64,000 bases of DNA, taken from positions 14,347,767 to 14,411,766 of the forward strand of contig OZ059898.1 of NCBI GenBank assembly GCA_964057225.1, in the 5' to 3' direction. This DNA is from Auanema rhodensis (lineage: Eukaryota; Nematoda; Chromadorea; Rhabditida; Rhabditidae). The position numbers and the translations under genes are program-made. Below are positions 49,209 to 61,825 of this stretch, piece after piece. Under the pieces are notes generated by a model, which ran no database searches, was not told where the DNA came from, and was given only the letters and a program-made list of their open reading frames with translations. Position 1 is the first letter of the stretch. The number at the start of each line of letters is the position of its first letter.

Positions 49209-50197
49209 CCTCACTTTGTGACACAGACACACGCAGACATACATTCCACATATATTCATCTGATACGCATCTGTTCTCTTCTGAATTCAAAATGGACAAG
49301 GCTTATCCTAGCACACACTCACACTCACACACAGCATGGCTATTCAGAAGTCAGCTGTAGCAAAGTAGAAAGACCAAAAGAAGAAGAAACTATGAATTAA
49401 AAATAGAATAATGGTCCCAACATACACGAGTTTTGACATGAATATGATAAAATATTCTTTCTTACGATATTCAAATTCATTTTCTTTTCTACAAATCCGA
49501 AATTATAAATACTATCGCGTTCGGAAAGCTGTGTGGATACCCATATGAAGAACTTGCAAGTAATTTCAAATCTTTTTTTTATAATTGAGTCCAGTTGTGT
49601 GAGTGTCGATAACCATCCAGGTTATTACTGTAAACTGATTTAGAAACAATCACTTGTCTCAGCTTTTTCATTCAGTTATAAGCAAAGAATTTAAAATATG
49701 CAAGCTATGAAAAATTAAAACAAAGGTCAATTTGAAATGAAATGTTTTAATTAGAATAATAATTAATTTAAAATATGCTAATTAGATATAAACAGTCACA
49801 CATAAACAAATGAATTTACTAATTGGGGAAAGAGCTTAGCGACTGTGCTGAGGTGGGGGGGGGGAAGGCATGTGTCTACTACGTATGGTTGAATGATTTA
49901 TTAGAGAAACAAATCAATAATTCTTTTTATTATTCCATATAATATATTGTTTAGATGTAAACATGTTTCAGTTTATATCACCATTTGACAAGAAATGTTT
50001 GCTCTCAATAGGTCATGCAGAGAAAACTTCCAAAAAAGGCTTGTAATTCTGCTTTAGCAACATGTAGCAGCTGGTCGTATTGCTCATCTCATGTTATATA
50101 GCATTTGAACAATATCCATAATTCACAGTACTGTTTAATCAACAGAATTTTAGATCTTTAATCATGTCAGATCATTTAAATGTTTTTTGGTCAACGA

Positions 50198-50249
50198 ACG
50201 TGAAAATGCACGTGACATTTCTGATACACGTGAACATTCTTTGACGTGG
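50198..50249. repeat. Cluster of four ACGTG motifs
   Basis: ACGTGA occurs at 50198, 50210 and 50228, and ACGTGG at 50244, about 1.5 kb upstream of the RhoGEF start codon. Spacing is irregular (12, 18, 16), unlike the exact arrays elsewhere. Confidence 0.7.
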
Positions 50250-51031
50250 AAATTATTCAAACAGTAAGTCATTTGAATAGAGAAACTGATATAGAACGGT
50301 TGGTTGTATTCATTCTTATTTCATCACAATTTCTTCATAACATCCGCCGTTTGCTGTTGCAATATCACAAATCATCATATGCTATTAGTTTTTTTTCTAT
50401 TTTGTATTTGCCATATTACAATCGTTTTTTTCTTTTGTTTATGACTTATCGGGACATAAACTAAGAATATGATTTGCTATATCGTCAAAACATCTTAAAT
50501 CAAAATTTATGATATTTTCTTCTTTTCTTTCTTTCATATATTCAGTTAAGGCAGGAATGATATACATAAAACTATAACTTTTATTCAACTTCATCTTCTT
50601 ATTTGTAAAATAGAAGAAGAAGAAGATGATGATGATGATGAAGTACAACAAAGAATCTTCTCTGGAAGGCAACGACGACAACGATGACGACGTATACATA
50701 CAGAACCTTACATACAACCTCGAGAATTTATATTATATTCATTAACTAGAGATGGGTATAAGATACATAGTATATACTACTATTATGAATAACTATGAGT
50801 ATTTCTTGAAGTTTATTCATTTGGTTGTAAGTGGAAATGAAGTCCACAGATAGCCGTAAAGTCTATACAATAAGGATGAATAAGCAACATCTGCAGTTCT
50901 TCGAAATACTATTAAATAGGAAGAGTGGCGAAGAAATGAAAAAGGTCCTGATGAACTAGATTTCAAGGGTTGATTTTCAAGGTAGAAGACAAATTTGAGA
51001 AATTGAAAGAAAGAGAGATAGAGAGAGATGA

Positions 51032-51064
<33 letters not shown>

Positions 51065-53723
51065 AAGAGCGAAAGAGGAAAAAAACCAAATTTTCAATGT
51101 CTCATTTGAGCTCTCTCCGTTCAACCAAGTGGCTGTAAAATACATCTATTTTGAAATTTGAGGGAAAGATGATGAAAATTGAAGAAAAAACTTGTCAAAA
51201 AGACAAAAAACATATGAATCAAATGGCTTAAAGAGGAATAACCTGAAGAAAAATGAAAATTTGCAAGCAACATTGGATATTCTTCAGTCTACGAAATAAG
51301 AAAGAAGGACAAAAGAAAATGAAAAATTAATTGAAAAAGTGCAAAAATACATAATAAAGAGGTTGTTAAAGATAGTTAAGAAGTATAGTTAGTTAGAAAA
51401 GAATTGAATGTGTGATCTTTTCCAATGGATTCATCATGTATAACACCGGAAAGGAAACTTAAACGGAAATGAGACGATGAAGAGAGCTACAAGGAGCAGC
51501 TTCAGAGCGTTGTACTCAAATAGAATAATTAGGTCAAAAAGTAAATTAAATAGTTTGAAATGACTGAAGAAAAGTTTAATTTATGGGAAAAAAATTCAAA
51601 ACCCAAGTTGAAATGCGATCAAATGCATCTGACAAGTAGATGTCAGAGCTGAAGCTGAACGAAAGTAGTATGTATGTATATCATTCTCACAACTTTTCCC
51701 TCAACCTCTCTACCACTTTCTACATCTATTCACTCTCCCTCTCTTGCAGTATGCCTTACAATCTCTTATTTGGGCCCTTTCTCTCGTATTGTCACCTTGT
51801 CTGACCATAAAAGGAGCAACTTCTCCACAATGATGTTGGCTTTTGAATCATCATGAATAGATTTTCTTGTGGCCTGGTTCTATCGATGGGTGAACGATCA
51901 ACTGGGAGGAAGGGGTGGTAGAGAAAACGGTGAACTGACCACAAAGGCTGAACAAACAAGGACATACGGAATGAGCTGTTCGTTTTGCCTCTGTTCTCAC
52001 TCTCACTCAGACAACCGTCTCTCCGCCTTCTGTGTGTCTCTACTCTCTCTCTCTGTCTCTCTCTCTCTCTTAGTTCTTCTCTCTCTTCCCCTTTTGAGCA
52101 GCTGTTCAGATTTAAAACAAAGAGTTGAATAACATAATGGATAGGTAAAGCAGGAAGCATGAGCTTAACTAAGCGTCAAAACTGTCGACTCATGAACAAA
52201 GCAATTGAAAATAGTCAGAGAAACAGACGAGATGAAAACGAAAATGAATATTGCTTACAATCAGGTAATGCTTGAGTGCTTAGTTAAGCTTCTTTTTACT
52301 TTTTGCAGCAGAAAATTAATTTTCTAAACGAAATTTTTGCGAAGAAAATGCTCCAAATGTGAGGAGAGGAAGAAGCGGGATTGCGAAATTGAGACAGAAA
52401 TGCACAACCAAGTAACTATCTTTACAGCAACGTGGTTAGACGCATAGCCGAGATAGCAGTAACACGCGAAGAAGAAGAAGAAGAAAAATAAGAAGAAAAT
52501 AGAAAAAAATGAATGAATCTCAATAGGAATGAAGCTTTTCTTCTTGAAGTAGAGATAAGATGTGATGTAAAAATAGTGAAAAATCGTATAAAAATCATAA
52601 AACTAATGGAATTAATAGACAGATATGTGAAAAACAAGTAGAAAGACAACCTGAATAGACTTGCAGCACAATGATGGTAACGATGAAAGCGTCGGCCACA
52701 AGATGGACCGAGAAATTCAAAACCGCGAATGGATTCCAAGACAATGGGTGAAAGAATAAACAGAGCATGAATCTTCCGGAAGGCACAGCAGCAGCAGATT
52801 GACAACGAGGAAAAGCCTTTTTAGGAAAATCTTAAACAGATTCTTTTTCCTTTTTTTCCGGTTAAAAGCCCCCTTGTTCCAATACTTAGCCGAAATTCCG
52901 AAACTGCTCAGATAAATCAAAGACAAATGAGTAACAGAGAGCTTATGGAAGTTGCGAGAGAATAGTTAAATCGGACGTAAAAAAATGCTGAACTTCCGGA
53001 AATTTGTTTTTTTTGATAATTTTTTTCAAAATTGGAAGCATTTTCAACGCTAAATGCAAGAATGACCGTGAAAACTCAAAAATGATCCCAAACGAAAGAA
53101 GTAAAAGAACGTTTTTCTACCAAAATATAAATAAAATAATATGTTAACTATGTAGATATAGTTAAAAAACTGGAGAACAATCAATATTTCAAAAGAAAAA
53201 TGGCGGTAAAAAGACATATTTTAATATTATTTTTGTCTTTCTGCCAGCAACAAAAAAAAAGTGTGAGGAATACATAGTATATAACATATAGTATATATGA
53301 TTTATAAGAGTATTATAAATATATATAAATATATAAATAGTTATTAAATAGATTTTAAAAGAAATAAAAAAAAATATTTATAATCTGAATATAAAATGAG
53401 TAGAAGAAACACAATTCATGAGGACGACAATTTGGGCAATCAGTACGTTCAGCATACCATAGTCATCCGCCTTTTTTTCTTTTCCTTTTTGCTGCCAGAA
53501 ATTAGATAAAAAAATAGTACAAAAGGGTTCAATAATAAAAGAAAAAGGGGAAAAGAAGGTAATATAGGATCAAAGTATAATTCTATTCAAGTATAAACAT
53601 ATATAATATATTTTATAATTGAAATAATAGTTAATGTATATTAGTTTGTTGTTGGAAAAAACAATAGAAAATACAAAAAAGCTGCAAGAGTTCGAAGAGC
53701 ACGCTCTAGAAAATTTAAAAGAC

Positions 53724-53725
<2 letters not shown>

Positions 53726-53775
<50 letters not shown>

Positions 53776-53777
53776 GG
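53726..53777. repeat. (GA)n tract running into 13 G
   Basis: About 39 bp of GA followed by an uninterrupted G-run on the plus strand. Confidence 0.95.
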
Positions 53778-56373
53778 TGAGAAAGAAAAATACATATGTT
53801 TCATTTCATTTCAATTAAAAACCTTCGAAGACAAATTGTGGAAAGAGAGAGAGAGAGAGGGAGACCAAAAGAAAAATAGAATAACAAATAATTTTTTATT
53901 TTAAAGAGAGAGAGAGAGGAATTAACAATTTAAAACAGTTTCCTGATATTCATGTTATTCCTCTGTTTATCATGAAACTAAGTAGCATGTGTACATGAAA
54001 GTCTCTATAATATCTAAATTTCTACAAAGTAATTAGCAAATCAAGCATTTTCAATGAATAAAATAAAGAATTTATATGATCAATAGTACATATTCTTCGT
54101 TTTTTATGGAAAATATCACAGGAATAGTTTAAAATTCTGAAGAAAAAAATGTCAGTTTGAATGTGTGAACCAAAGAAACACTCAATACAAATGAGGATGT
54201 CGTGCTCATCAGAGGGTAATCTCATTTGGAAGCTTCGTCGATGGATTATAAGGACAGCAAATGGAGACGAGAATCTGCCTCCCAGTCCATTCTCTAGTCT
54301 TTTTCTCTTGATTCTTTTCCTTTCACTTGCTATATCTATCCATTACCCCTTATCTTTCTTTCCCTCCCTCTCTCTCTCTCTCTTGCATTCCCTCTCTGTA
54401 TTGCTTTTCTTTTTTCATTTTCCGCTCGTTGTCATTTGAAATACAAGTTACACTCACTATAAACTTCCGTTTTTGTGTCCAAAAACTGAACCATTTTGCC
54501 TTTCCAAAATTTTAGTTTCAGAAATTTGAGTGCTTTAACGAAGGCCATATAAGATAAAGTGGGTAAAAAAGCCCCCCAGGGCTATAAGTGATGAAAGCTG
54601 CATCTATTAAACAAGTTGATATATTACATATAAGATACTACTAAGATCGAAAAAAACTTTTTTTTGGAAAAAAAATTGTAAGATGTGTGAGGGCGGGAAA
54701 ATATTAAGAGGGAGAGAGAGAAATTGAGAGAATTAAAGGAGGGAAAAAGAGAGAGAGAAAGGATACTATAGATAGTTGGCTGTTAACTGATGCTTTGAAG
54801 TAGGAAGAGCAAAGAAGATACAGAAGCTCTTTAAATTTCAAAATGAAAAAGATACAACTTGAAGAAAAAGAAGGAAGTGATATGAATAAGCAGTATAGAA
54901 TGATATTTCTATGAAAAAAAAAGTTTTTTTTATAATAAATGATATATTTGCATGAACATTAAGATGAGTAGCAGAAGGCAAGAAGTGACCAAAGTCAAAA
55001 ACAAGCTGTCTTAAAACTTTAGGTGAGCGGTTGTCCGTAAAACAAGAAAAGAAAAATAAGCGAATGTCTGAACGGAAAACAGCGTACTAGTCAGAATTCT
55101 ACTTTCATCTCATCTTCTGACTTTTTCTTTTACTTTGTTCAAGTTTCAACTTGACAAAACGAACTGTACTTCCTTATATCGCATATACAGCATAAAGCTT
55201 GAAACTGAAGTGTTTCTCATGATGAAAATTGGCTGAAGAAGAGAGGAAATAGACGACGATTTTATGAATTTTCACGTCAACACTTTATGAAGCAATAGAA
55301 AGAATTTGGAAAGAATAAGAAGACGAACACAAAAAAGGAAAAGGGATGATGAAAATGAAGCTTCTTATGACATACATGTTCATCTTTTGCTATCTTATAC
55401 ATCAAATCGAAGGGCATATTTGGAAGGAAGAAAGACAGGGGGATAAAGGCAAGCAGAAGAGCAACAGAAATAGCTCAGATTTATTCAAAAAAAAAACGAA
55501 TTGAAAACTGAAAAGTGAGATGTGAAAATTCGACAAGATGAAAGCAGATAAGATATGTCTTTATACGTTTTGAATCATAACTTAGAGAGAGAAAGATCAA
55601 GAGAATAGATGAGAATAGAAGAAGAATATTTGAAAGCTTAGATATCCAAAATAAGAAAAAATATTTTAAAAATAGCTTCCGGCTAAAAATATAATTTAGT
55701 AGAATTACACAGTTATGGGCATATAAACATGAACAAACTTTTCAGATATTGTACTTCTTCAATCTGATTAACTTCGTTTTCTTCATGTCGGTCACAAAGA
55801 TCACAAGCCCTTGAAACTATCGAAACGAAAAAAACGAAGATAAGAAGGTTCATGCATAATGTCTAGAATAGTACTACTGAATTAGGAAGAGAAATAACAA
55901 GTAAATTAGTAATAGAAAGAAAGAGAAAGAGAAGAAAGATAATGGTCTTGAAAGCTATAATAAAGAGAAATGAAAGCTAGAGAGAGAAAAGGACATAAAG
56001 GGTAAGAGAGATACAATGATGAGATCCATCAAGAAGAGAGAGAGAGGGAAAAAATAAATTTGAGGATTACACGAACAAAAGAAAGCAACGTTTTAATGAA
56101 TTTTTAATTGAATAAATTGTTTGAAAAGCATTCAATTGAATATATTTATATATAGTACTCTAATCTTCAAATAAAAAAAGTTTTTTGAAAAATATTTGAA
56201 GACAATTTCTCAAATTTTATCTGATAAATACTAACACCAAAGAGGACAAATGTCCAGTTTGTTGTGAAAAATATACGTGAGAAGAAGCCATTTGTCAAGA
56301 TAGAATGCATAAGAAATATTAAGAAATGTTCATGGAAATGAAAAAATGAAAATCTTTATATGGCACTGGATAG

Positions 56374-56496
56374 AGAGAGAGAGAACTTGAGAAAGAGGGA
56401 AAGAGAGAGAGAGAGAGAGAACTTGAGAAAGAGGGGAAAGTGAGAGAGAGGGAGAGAGAGGGAGAACTTGAGAAAGAGGGAAAGAGAGAGAGAGAG
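56374..56496. repeat. GA-rich minisatellite with the core AACTTGAGAAAGAGGG
   Basis: Three copies of the 16-base core start at 56384, 56420 and 56465 (spacings 36 and 45), separated by GA stretches of varying length. This is a higher-order repeat built on GA sequence. Confidence 0.85.
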
Positions 56497-58533
56497 TGAA
56501 GAGTATATTATTTTGTCTTATTCAAACATTTTTTTTAAACTTACAAGACAAATCTGGAAAAAAAAGAAGAAAACTGACAAAGAGGTCAATGCAAGAACAT
56601 AATTCGACTCGATCACATAAAAGCATGGATAACAATGACTGAGAAAAGAGATTTAAATGAAGATATTTTATGTCCGAACAACAAGTCTAATCATTCATCT
56701 ATTCAGAATATTTAATAGTTTACAAATATATTTTTAATTTTTTTTAAGAAAATAAAAACCAATTGTATGGGAATGGATGGGAAAATGGAAGAAAACTGAG
56801 AAACATTGAGCTGAGTTCAAGCTTAGTAGCAAATATAATAGAATGAATGTACGGAGTACACGGGATTATTCTGGATTAACAGGTGTAGAAGGTCAACAAG
56901 CTCACATATTCAAGATTTCTTAAACAGTTGAACATGAATTATCAATGAAGTTTATCTGATCTCACATGGGAAATTAATAAGATTCACGTGAAGCTGGTTT
57001 CTGCTTACTCACAAAGAAGCATTTAGAATGGATAAGAAGCCATTTCGGGTTGTGCTCTCATCGCAACGAACCAACCGAACGACGAGGTATCGATTCCCCT
57101 CTTTCCGTCCTTTTCTCTCTCTCTATCTCTCTCGATCCCTTTTTCTCCTTCTCTCTTACGCTCATGTTGTCCAGAAGAAGACAACAGACCCACAGAGCAT
57201 GAGCGCTTTATGGTCAGCCGCCCTAATATGGAGACATATACACACTCACTTACACCCATGTATGTATGTATTCTTCCATTCTCTTTTAAGCTTTTCAAAA
57301 AAACTGATTATATTCGAATATTGTTGTTCATTGAAATTCTTAATCAAGATACCGTTGAAAGATATTATGACAAACTATTATGACAATGAAAAACATTTGA
57401 AACAAAAATAAATTTTACAGCAAAAATAGAAATAAATAAAGAGAGAAAGATAGGGAGAAAAAGAGAAAATAAGGATCAGATGAGGATAAACTCTGTTCTC
57501 TTTCTATTTAACCTAGGAATTTTAACACTTTGTTTTGGTTTTTGTTTTTTTTCTATCAGCAATTTATGGAAAAAAACATTAACGGGAATTAAAATGTTTT
57601 GCAAGTTTTCTATTATATGAAACCGTTTGGCGAAGTTCAGATGAGGCAGATCGTCAATATAAAACTTCTCTTTTTGTTTATTTCGCTCATCTCCCTCAGG
57701 GTTCTGACACTGTGTCCTCAGGGCTTAAAGTGGTTATGGGGGATAGGTCTGACTGGTCATGGTATCTTTCATCTATTTTTTCTGGACCAAGGATTGTCAG
57801 AAATCATATTCTAAAAATGTTACTCGATGCTTCTTCTTCCTTGTTCGGTAGAGAAAAAAATTTTAAGTTGTTGGGAGAGGATTTAAGAATGAAGGACAAC
57901 ATGAATGTTCTCATGTTACAATTTTCAACAAAACAGTAGAAATAAATGCGCTTTCGATGAGCACAAACAATATTATTCTATTTATATTTTTAATAAAATT
58001 ACCCTTTTAAATCAAAGAGACCTTATTTGTCGACAAAAAACAGCTTGTGTTCCAGCACTAGCTGTTTAGCTGTGCTAGTAGTTTGGAAACCAGGAGAATG
58101 CTGTTGCTTTTCGTCCACTACTAATCTCTATTTTTCAACCAAATTTTATTTTGCAATCAACATCTTGAAGCTCTGCTGGCTGGAATGCGCAATGGTTCGA
58201 AAACTAAGTATGAATGGACATCGTCCCTACGGTATCAGAAATCAAGCATAGGATCGAGAGGAGGGCTGAAGCTCATTATTTATAATAATTATTTACACAA
58301 AATACTAATTAACATTAACCATTAACAATTCAAAAGTTTTTTCCCCAATCCCTTATTTAATATTATTTTCCGCATAATGAATTCAATTGTCCAAACTTCG
58401 CGTCAACACATAATTGACGCAAAGCTACCGCTTTCCACTATTTTTTTATTTCACGAACTTAGCATTGAAGAGTTTGGTTATTCTAGTGAATGAACTATAA
58501 TTCATATTAACTTTTACTACTGAGCCATAGGAC

Positions 58534-61500
58534 ATGGGTGTAACTGGCTTATGGCCATTGCTAGAGCCATCATGCACTCCAGTCACTTTGGAATCATTAG
58601 AAGGGAAGAAATTGGCCGTAGGTCAGATTTTCACTTCTAAGAGCTTCTAATTCACTGATCATTTTGTGTTTCAACTACTATCTCTTCAGATGTATCAATA
58701 TGGATATATCAAGCTCAGTTGGGCTACTCTTCTGACACAAAAAATCCTCATTTGGCTCTTTTGATGAATCGAATAGCAAAACTTCTTTTTTACAAGATTC
58801 GTCCTGTATTTGTTTTTGATGGCCCTGGGGTGCCAGATCTCAAGAGAAGAGTTTTAGTAAGTATAATATTCATCATTTGCTTTCTCATAATACGAATTTG
58901 AGAACGCTCGTCGTGCTGAACGATTCAGCCAAGATATGCTTTTAACGAAAAACAAGAAGAGACACTTGGAAGAAGTGGCAAAAAGTAATTTCATTAAAAA
59001 ATTTTTTTAAAAGCTAAATGAATTCAGGCCAAATAACAGGAGATAATGTAGATAAAGCTGTAAAAAAATTAACTAGTCCAAGCAAGAAATTTAAAGATGA
59101 TATTGTTCTATTTGATATTCCGTCTACTTCAAAGTAGGTTGTACTTTAGCCATTTATTATCATGGTAATAAGTTTCAGTGCACCGGTTTATGATATTAGC
59201 GACGATGAAGATACAGAAATTGTGGTTGAAAAACAAGTAAAGCCAAAAACTAGAAGTGATTTGCTCAATCACCTAATCGAAGTCAAAGAGCATATGCGAT
59301 TAAGTAGACTTCACCCTGATATGGTGCTAAGAGAAAAAAAAAGGATTTGAAGTAATTTATCTTTTTTAAGATTCCTTCTAATACGGACCAGTTTTGCAAG
59401 TTCCAACTGCAAAGAGTACTACAAAGAAATAGTATAGGAAGAAGTATTAAAGCGGTAATCGTGATGGAACTATAACAATGAGGGACTTATTTTAGTTATC
59501 ACAAAGGGAATTAGATTCTCATGAATGCTCGCAAGTAAAACTTTCTGTGAATGATCGCCAAGGAAACGCTCATGTCATATCGTATGATTCTGATGTTCAG
59601 GTATATAAGCTTATTTCTTTCGCATGTTCATATTATATATAGCTTGTCGAAAGTCCTCAAAAAATAGATACACCTAATGAGGTTGGATTCCAAGGAAATT
59701 GCTTAAGTGATGTGTGTCACTTGCCTTCTGCTAATCAATTTGAGGAAGTTTGTTTTCGTTTTTGTTTAACCTTTTTTTTCTAACTTTTTTAGCTTGCCGA
59801 AAGAGCCGAGATATGCCCAGTCTCTTTTTTTAGCAAAACAAGCATGATTGAAAAATTGATGAAGCAGCGTATCGGACAACAGAATGCAGGTAGTGAGCAC
59901 TCTAGATAATTCTATTCGATTCTAACTTCCAGAAGCTGTTAGACAAGATAGTTGGACTAGTGAATCGTCAGATGATGATGATGATGAATTTATTGACGTT
60001 CCTGAATTACCTTCTAACTCAGCTGTAGTGCCAAAAGAAGTTGAAGAACAAGATTGGGACCCTGGAGTTAGTTTTATAATGTTTTCTTCTGAAGTCAGTT
60101 ATAATATTTCAGCTCGAAGATAAAGATGTTGTACTAGTACGAGAACCAATTAATCTTGAGGCCTTTGACAGGGAACGTGACAGTGGTATTTATGGTGATA
60201 TTCAGGTATTTAATACTTTTTTTTATATTTATATTTTTATATTTATTTTGTATTTTTTCACTTCAAAAAAGTTCTTAAAAATTTCGTGGAACTTTTTTTC
60301 GAGTAGCATACAATGCTGAGGTTGAGCAAATATCACGTTATGTTAATGAACTTTTATTCCACGTAGACTTACTATGTGAATTGTTGCCTCGAAAACGTTT
60401 TGAGAAATATATTAGAATTGATTTGTATTTTTACTTATGTTTTGATATTTTCTTTCAAGGCTTTTCTGACTAAATGTGGATTTCCTTGGGTTGAAGCACC
60501 AGGTGAAGCTGAAGCACAATGTGTAGAACTAGAGCGATTAGGGCTTGTACAGGTAATTATCTATTCCAATTTTCGTATTAAGAAATATGTACTTTTTAAT
60601 ATAAAGATATGATCTTTATTTGATTATGTACTTAGACTTTGTTTCTTAGGGCGTTGTATCTGATGACAGTGATGTATGGGCGTTTGGAGTCCAAAATGTT
60701 TATCGCCATTTGTTTGCTTCTGGAAAAAATGTTCAACATTACAGCGCTAGTAAGGTTCAATCTGAGATAGGTATACTAAGCTGGATTTATCATGATGACA
60801 TATACAAGTTCAAGGTTTAACACAGGACCAGTTCATTTCAATTGCTATCATATCCGGTGGAGATTATTCTGTAGGTTTCCGCGGGATTGGAGTTGTGGCA
60901 GCTGTAGAACTGCTGGCTGAATTCACATCGAAATCTACTTTCGATGCTGATAGAGAAACCCAGGTAAGCCTTTACTGCAATATAACTTATTTCTCATTCA
61001 ATTAAGATTCTGAATGTTCTTCGAACTTTGGATAATTGGCTAAAATTTTCAGCGGATGAAAGAAGAAAAGATGGACCTATTCTTCGTAAAATTCGTAAAA
61101 TCATTGAAGATAATAATGATTTATCTCATTTGGAGGTTTGTTGTTATAACTTGTTACTTTTATATTTCAATTCTTTAAGGTAGCTGACCGATCCATTGTA
61201 AAAGCTTACGTTAAGCCTAATGTTGATTCTTCCTCTGAAGTATTTCGTTGGAAGTCTGTGGATATTCCTGGAGTTCAGCAATTACTCTTTGAAAAAATTG
61301 GCTGGGGAGATGATAAATTTTCAAAGGTAAATATACTCATAAGGAGGTTCCTTCTTATGCTGTTTCAGACTGTTCTGCAACCCTTCGAAAAATGGAATTC
61401 ATTCATACTAGGTCAAACATCATATCAACGGCATATAACTTCGTATGCTTGTCAGCTAACTCAATCGGCCGATGAACAACGAGTCTCGTTATCGAAACGA

Positions 61501-61825
61501 GCTGTAACAGCGTTAAATAAGCTTAAAGAACGATTAAGTAAGTTTTTGGTTTCAATTCTCGCCTTAATATTCTACATTTTGAGATTCCGTTGAACTACCC
61601 GAACTACAAATGCATGGGGATGTTTTGCCTAAGTCTTCTAAGGCAATTTCAAGACCATGTGGTTCAGTGCGTAAAAGAAAGACGTCGGAAACAAAGGTTA
61701 TGAAAGAAGGAAGGTCATCAGCCAATCCTAAGCAAATAACTAAAAATGCTCTTGTGAAGAATATCCCAACAAAGCCCAAACAGGAAGATCTCAATCTTTC
61801 AGAAAGTAGTGATAATGACGAGTGA
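58534..61825 (+). CDS. xpg-1: DNA repair endonuclease XPG / ERCC5
   Basis: The structure-specific nuclease that makes the 3' incision in nucleotide excision repair; nuclear. ATG 58534 gives [20 protein letters not shown], the canonical XPG start where the N-terminal amine threads DNA. The N domain continues [34 protein letters not shown] and RPVFVFDG, with catalytic aspartates in AVD and FDG. A short spacer has acidic patches ([14 protein letters not shown]). The I domain has [27 protein letters not shown] and [16 protein letters not shown] (helix-two-turn-helix). [10 protein letters not shown] near the end is a PIP-box-like PCNA site, followed by [14 protein letters not shown] as in vertebrate XPG. 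The basic tail RKRKTSETK may be a nuclear signal. TGA is at 61823-61825. The spacer is much shorter than in human XPG. Exon joins near 59320 and 60200-60460 are uncertain. Confidence 0.93.

Larger units (their letters stand above)
48695..58533. other. 9.8-kb region between the RhoGEF and XPG starts, no supported gene
   Basis: The two flanking genes are divergent, so both promoters should lie here. A plausible acceptor (TTTCATCAG) just upstream of the RhoGEF ATG suggests a 5' UTR exon or trans-splicing. Contents: CT tract at 49155, ACGTGA cluster at 50198-50249, GA/G tract at 53726, GA minisatellite at 56374-56496, palindrome TTCACGTGAA at 56983. Open frames here lack codon-like complexity or splice support. 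Confidence 0.6.

Noticed and set aside
52422-52805. Minus-strand frame starting MSICCCCAFRKIHALF, considered as an upstream first exon of the RhoGEF
   Set aside because: The Cys-rich start is attractive, but the only donor (GTTGTC) is weak and leaves two bases over, which does not fit the phase-0 acceptor of the second coding exon.
57028-58251. Several plus-strand frames upstream of XPG
   Set aside because: None shows a known domain, consistent splice sites or a link to XPG, whose canonical N-terminus starts at 58534.
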